Shown: piece after piece, positions 61,981-64,000 of the stretch
Layout: each line of letters begins with the position of its first letter
Position numbering within the stretch: the first letter of the stretch is position 1
Assembly (NCBI RefSeq): GCF_900078315.1
Contig: NZ_FKBS01000029.1
Location: forward strand, 1,105,425-1,169,424
Direction: 5' to 3'
DNA: 64,000 bases
Source of the DNA: Bordetella ansorpii
GTDB lineage: Bacteria > Pseudomonadota > Gammaproteobacteria > Burkholderiales > Burkholderiaceae_B
Notes under the pieces: generated by a model
Told to the model about the DNA's origin: nothing
The model's database searches: none
The model's input: only the letters and a program-made list of their open reading frames with translations
Translations under genes and position numbers: made by a program

Positions 61981-62998
61981 CGACCAACTCCAAATGCGCA
62001 CCGCGCGTCTCAGCCCGCTCGGCCGTTTCCAGAATCTCGCTCACCAGATAGATCGGACGCTGCTTGGTCTCGATGTAGACCTTGCCCAGGTACTCGCCCA
62101 GCAGGCCGATGGTCACCAGCTGGATGCCGCTGAACAAGGTGATCACGGCCATCAACGAGGGATAGCCGGGTGCCTGATGACCCAGTATCAGCGTCTTCAA
62201 CACGATGGTCAGCCCGAAGATGCCGCCCGACAGCGCGACGAGCACCCCGATCCCCGTGGCCCAACGCAAGGGACGTGCAGAAAACGAAGTGATCCCCTCC
62301 AGCGCCAATCCGAACAGCGCGAAGTAGCTCCACTTGGTGCTGCCCGCCGCCCGTGGCGCCCGGTCGTAATCAATGACCCGGGTCGGCATGCCGACCCAAG
62401 CGTAAAGGCCTTTCATGTAGCGGCATCGTTCGGGCAGGCTCAGCAGCGCATCCACCGCGCGCCGGCTCATCAGGCGGAAGTCACCGGTATCCGCGGGGAT
62501 ATCGGCGCGGCTCAGCCGGCGCAGCACGCGGTAGAAGATGTGCGCAGACAGGCGCTTGAGCCAGCCATCGCCCTGCCGCGACCGGCGCCGCATGCAGACG
62601 ACATCGGCCCCGTCCCGCCAGGCCCGCAGCATGTCGGGGATCAGCTCGGGGGGATCCTGCAGATCCGCGTCCAGCACGATGACGGCGTCGCCGCGTGCAT
62701 GGGCAAGGCCGGCCGTCATGGCAGCCTCTTTTCCGAAATTCCGGCTCAGGCGCACGACGCGAATCGCGGGGTTGGCGCGCATCGCGCCACGCAACCACGC
62801 GACGCTGTCATCCGTGCTGCCGTCGTCGACGAAGACAAGCTCGTAGGACTCTCGCTGTTGCTCCAGCAACGAAACGAGCCGAAGCACGCACAGTGGCAGG
62901 ACATCGAGCTCGTTCAGGAAGGGAATGACGATGGACAGGCATTCCGGCGGCGTATGCCCGGCCCCCGGATGCCGCGAAAAACGTGCGTGGTCTTGCAT
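61964..62998 (-). CDS. GT2 polyprenyl-phosphate glycosyltransferase (GtrB/ArnC-like)
   Basis: A 344-residue enzyme making polyprenyl-phosphate sugars. LSIVIPFLNELDVLPL, VFVDDGSTDDS, VIVLDADLQDPPELIP (DXD) and DTGDFRLMSRRAV are GT2 landmarks; two C-terminal helices (WATGIGVLVALSGGIFGLTI and VITLFSGIQLVTIGLLGEYLG) anchor it. It likely supplies the donor used by the adjacent ArnT-like enzyme. ATG 62998. Confidence 0.88.
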   Translation of the reverse strand: MQDHARFSRHPGAGHTPPECLSIVIPFLNELDVLPLCVLRLVSLLEQQRESYELVFVDDGSTDDSVAWLRGAMRANPAIRVVRLSRNFGKEAAMTAGLAHARGDAVIVLDADLQDPPELIPDMLRAWRDGADVVCMRRRSRQGDGWLKRLSAHIFYRVLRRLSRADIPADTGDFRLMSRRAVDALLSLPERCRYMKGLYAWVGMPTRVIDYDRAPRAAGSTKWSYFALFGLALEGITSFSARPLRWATGIGVLVALSGGIFGLTIVLKTLILGHQAPGYPSLMAVITLFSGIQLVTIGLLGEYLGKVYIETKQRPIYLVSEILETAERAETRGAHLELVDARQQ

Positions 62999-63021
62999 GG
63001 AAGTCGCAGTAAGAATGACGA

Positions 63022-63044
63022 AGCGCCACTCTATAAGTGGCGCT
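63022..63044. promoter_or_regulatory. inverted repeat in the leader of the glycosyltransferase/ATPase operon
   Basis: AGCGCCACT-CTATA-AGTGGCGCT, a perfect 9-bp inverted repeat 24 bp before the GT2 start. It could be an operator or a leader hairpin. Confidence 0.4.
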
Positions 63045-63070
63045 GCGACAATCCCTGGACTCGTACATTA

Positions 63071-63108
63071 CAAATTTGAAAGCCTGCGGAAGGGTGCTTC
63101 CGCAGGCT
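63071..63108 (-). terminator. terminator of the czcA gene
   Basis: Minus strand: AGCCTGCGGAAG / CTTCCGCAGGCT, 12-bp perfect stem with 4-nt loop (63081-63108), then TTCAAATTTG. It separates czcA from the glycosyltransferase operon. Confidence 0.85.
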
Positions 63109-63119
63109 CACCGGATGGG

Positions 63120-64000
<881 letters not shown>

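Noticed and set aside
60526-62998. Naming the glycosyltransferases arnC and arnT
   Set aside because: The arnA, arnB, arnD genes are absent here, so an aminoarabinose role is not supported; only fold-level names are given.

Overview
The window is about 64 kb of GC-rich DNA with dense, short-gapped operons. Its most telling trait is five periplasmic solute receptors of the Bug family (tripartite tricarboxylate transporter type). That trait, with GC-rich codon use, many LysR/GntR/AraC/Lrp regulators and the style of the tRNA-His, points to a beta-proteobacterium of the Alcaligenaceae (Bordetella/Achromobacter relatives). This is inference; no rRNA is present.

Region 1 (1-6.6 kb): a catabolic operon (aldehyde dehydrogenase, SDR, zinc alcohol dehydrogenase, branched-chain-type binding protein) ends at a strong terminator and faces a LysR gene. 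A decayed vapC toxin gene lies downstream of a tRNA-His gene. Region 2 (6.7-16.4 kb): housekeeping-like genes: cardiolipin synthase next to a phospholipid N-methyltransferase-like gene, a hydroxyacyl-CoA/carnitine dehydrogenase-like gene, a GNAT enzyme, a semialdehyde dehydrogenase, the copper pair CopC/CopD, an AlaA-like aminotransferase and a thioesterase.

Region 3 (16.5-36.8 kb): organic acid and sugar acid uptake and breakdown. It holds five Bug receptors, a TPP enzyme of the acetolactate synthase family, and a GntR-controlled cluster (enolase-superfamily dehydratase, RraA-like protein, D-2-hydroxyacid dehydrogenase). A 13-bp operator candidate is repeated in front of two transcription units. 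Also here are a broken mntP behind an apparently intact Mn-type (yybP-ykoY) riboswitch, DJ-1/PfpI proteins, an EamA exporter and an Lrp regulator trailed by a DUF1993 fragment. Region 4 (36.9-43.2 kb): a polar amino acid ABC importer (AapJQMP type) in one operon with a cystathionine beta-lyase-like enzyme, divergent from a LysR gene.

Region 5 (43.3-49.1 kb): an operon of one ABC ATPase, two DUF3526-type ABC-2 permeases and a TonB-dependent receptor, preceded by a palindrome resembling a Zur operator; it is a candidate metal-responsive metallophore or zinc system. Region 6 (49.1-64 kb): a metal-resistance accessory region. Three imperfect direct repeats resembling the 3' end of a tRNA-Arg gene lie at 49.1, 51.1 and 56.7 kb. 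Between them are a frameshifted DJ-1 gene, half of a TonB receptor gene, an arsRBCH operon, and a LysR/MFS pair. Beyond the last repeat come a His-rich CDF exporter, a P1B-4-type metal ATPase in an operon with two envelope glycosyltransferases, and the C-terminal end of a CzcA-type RND pump cut by the window edge.
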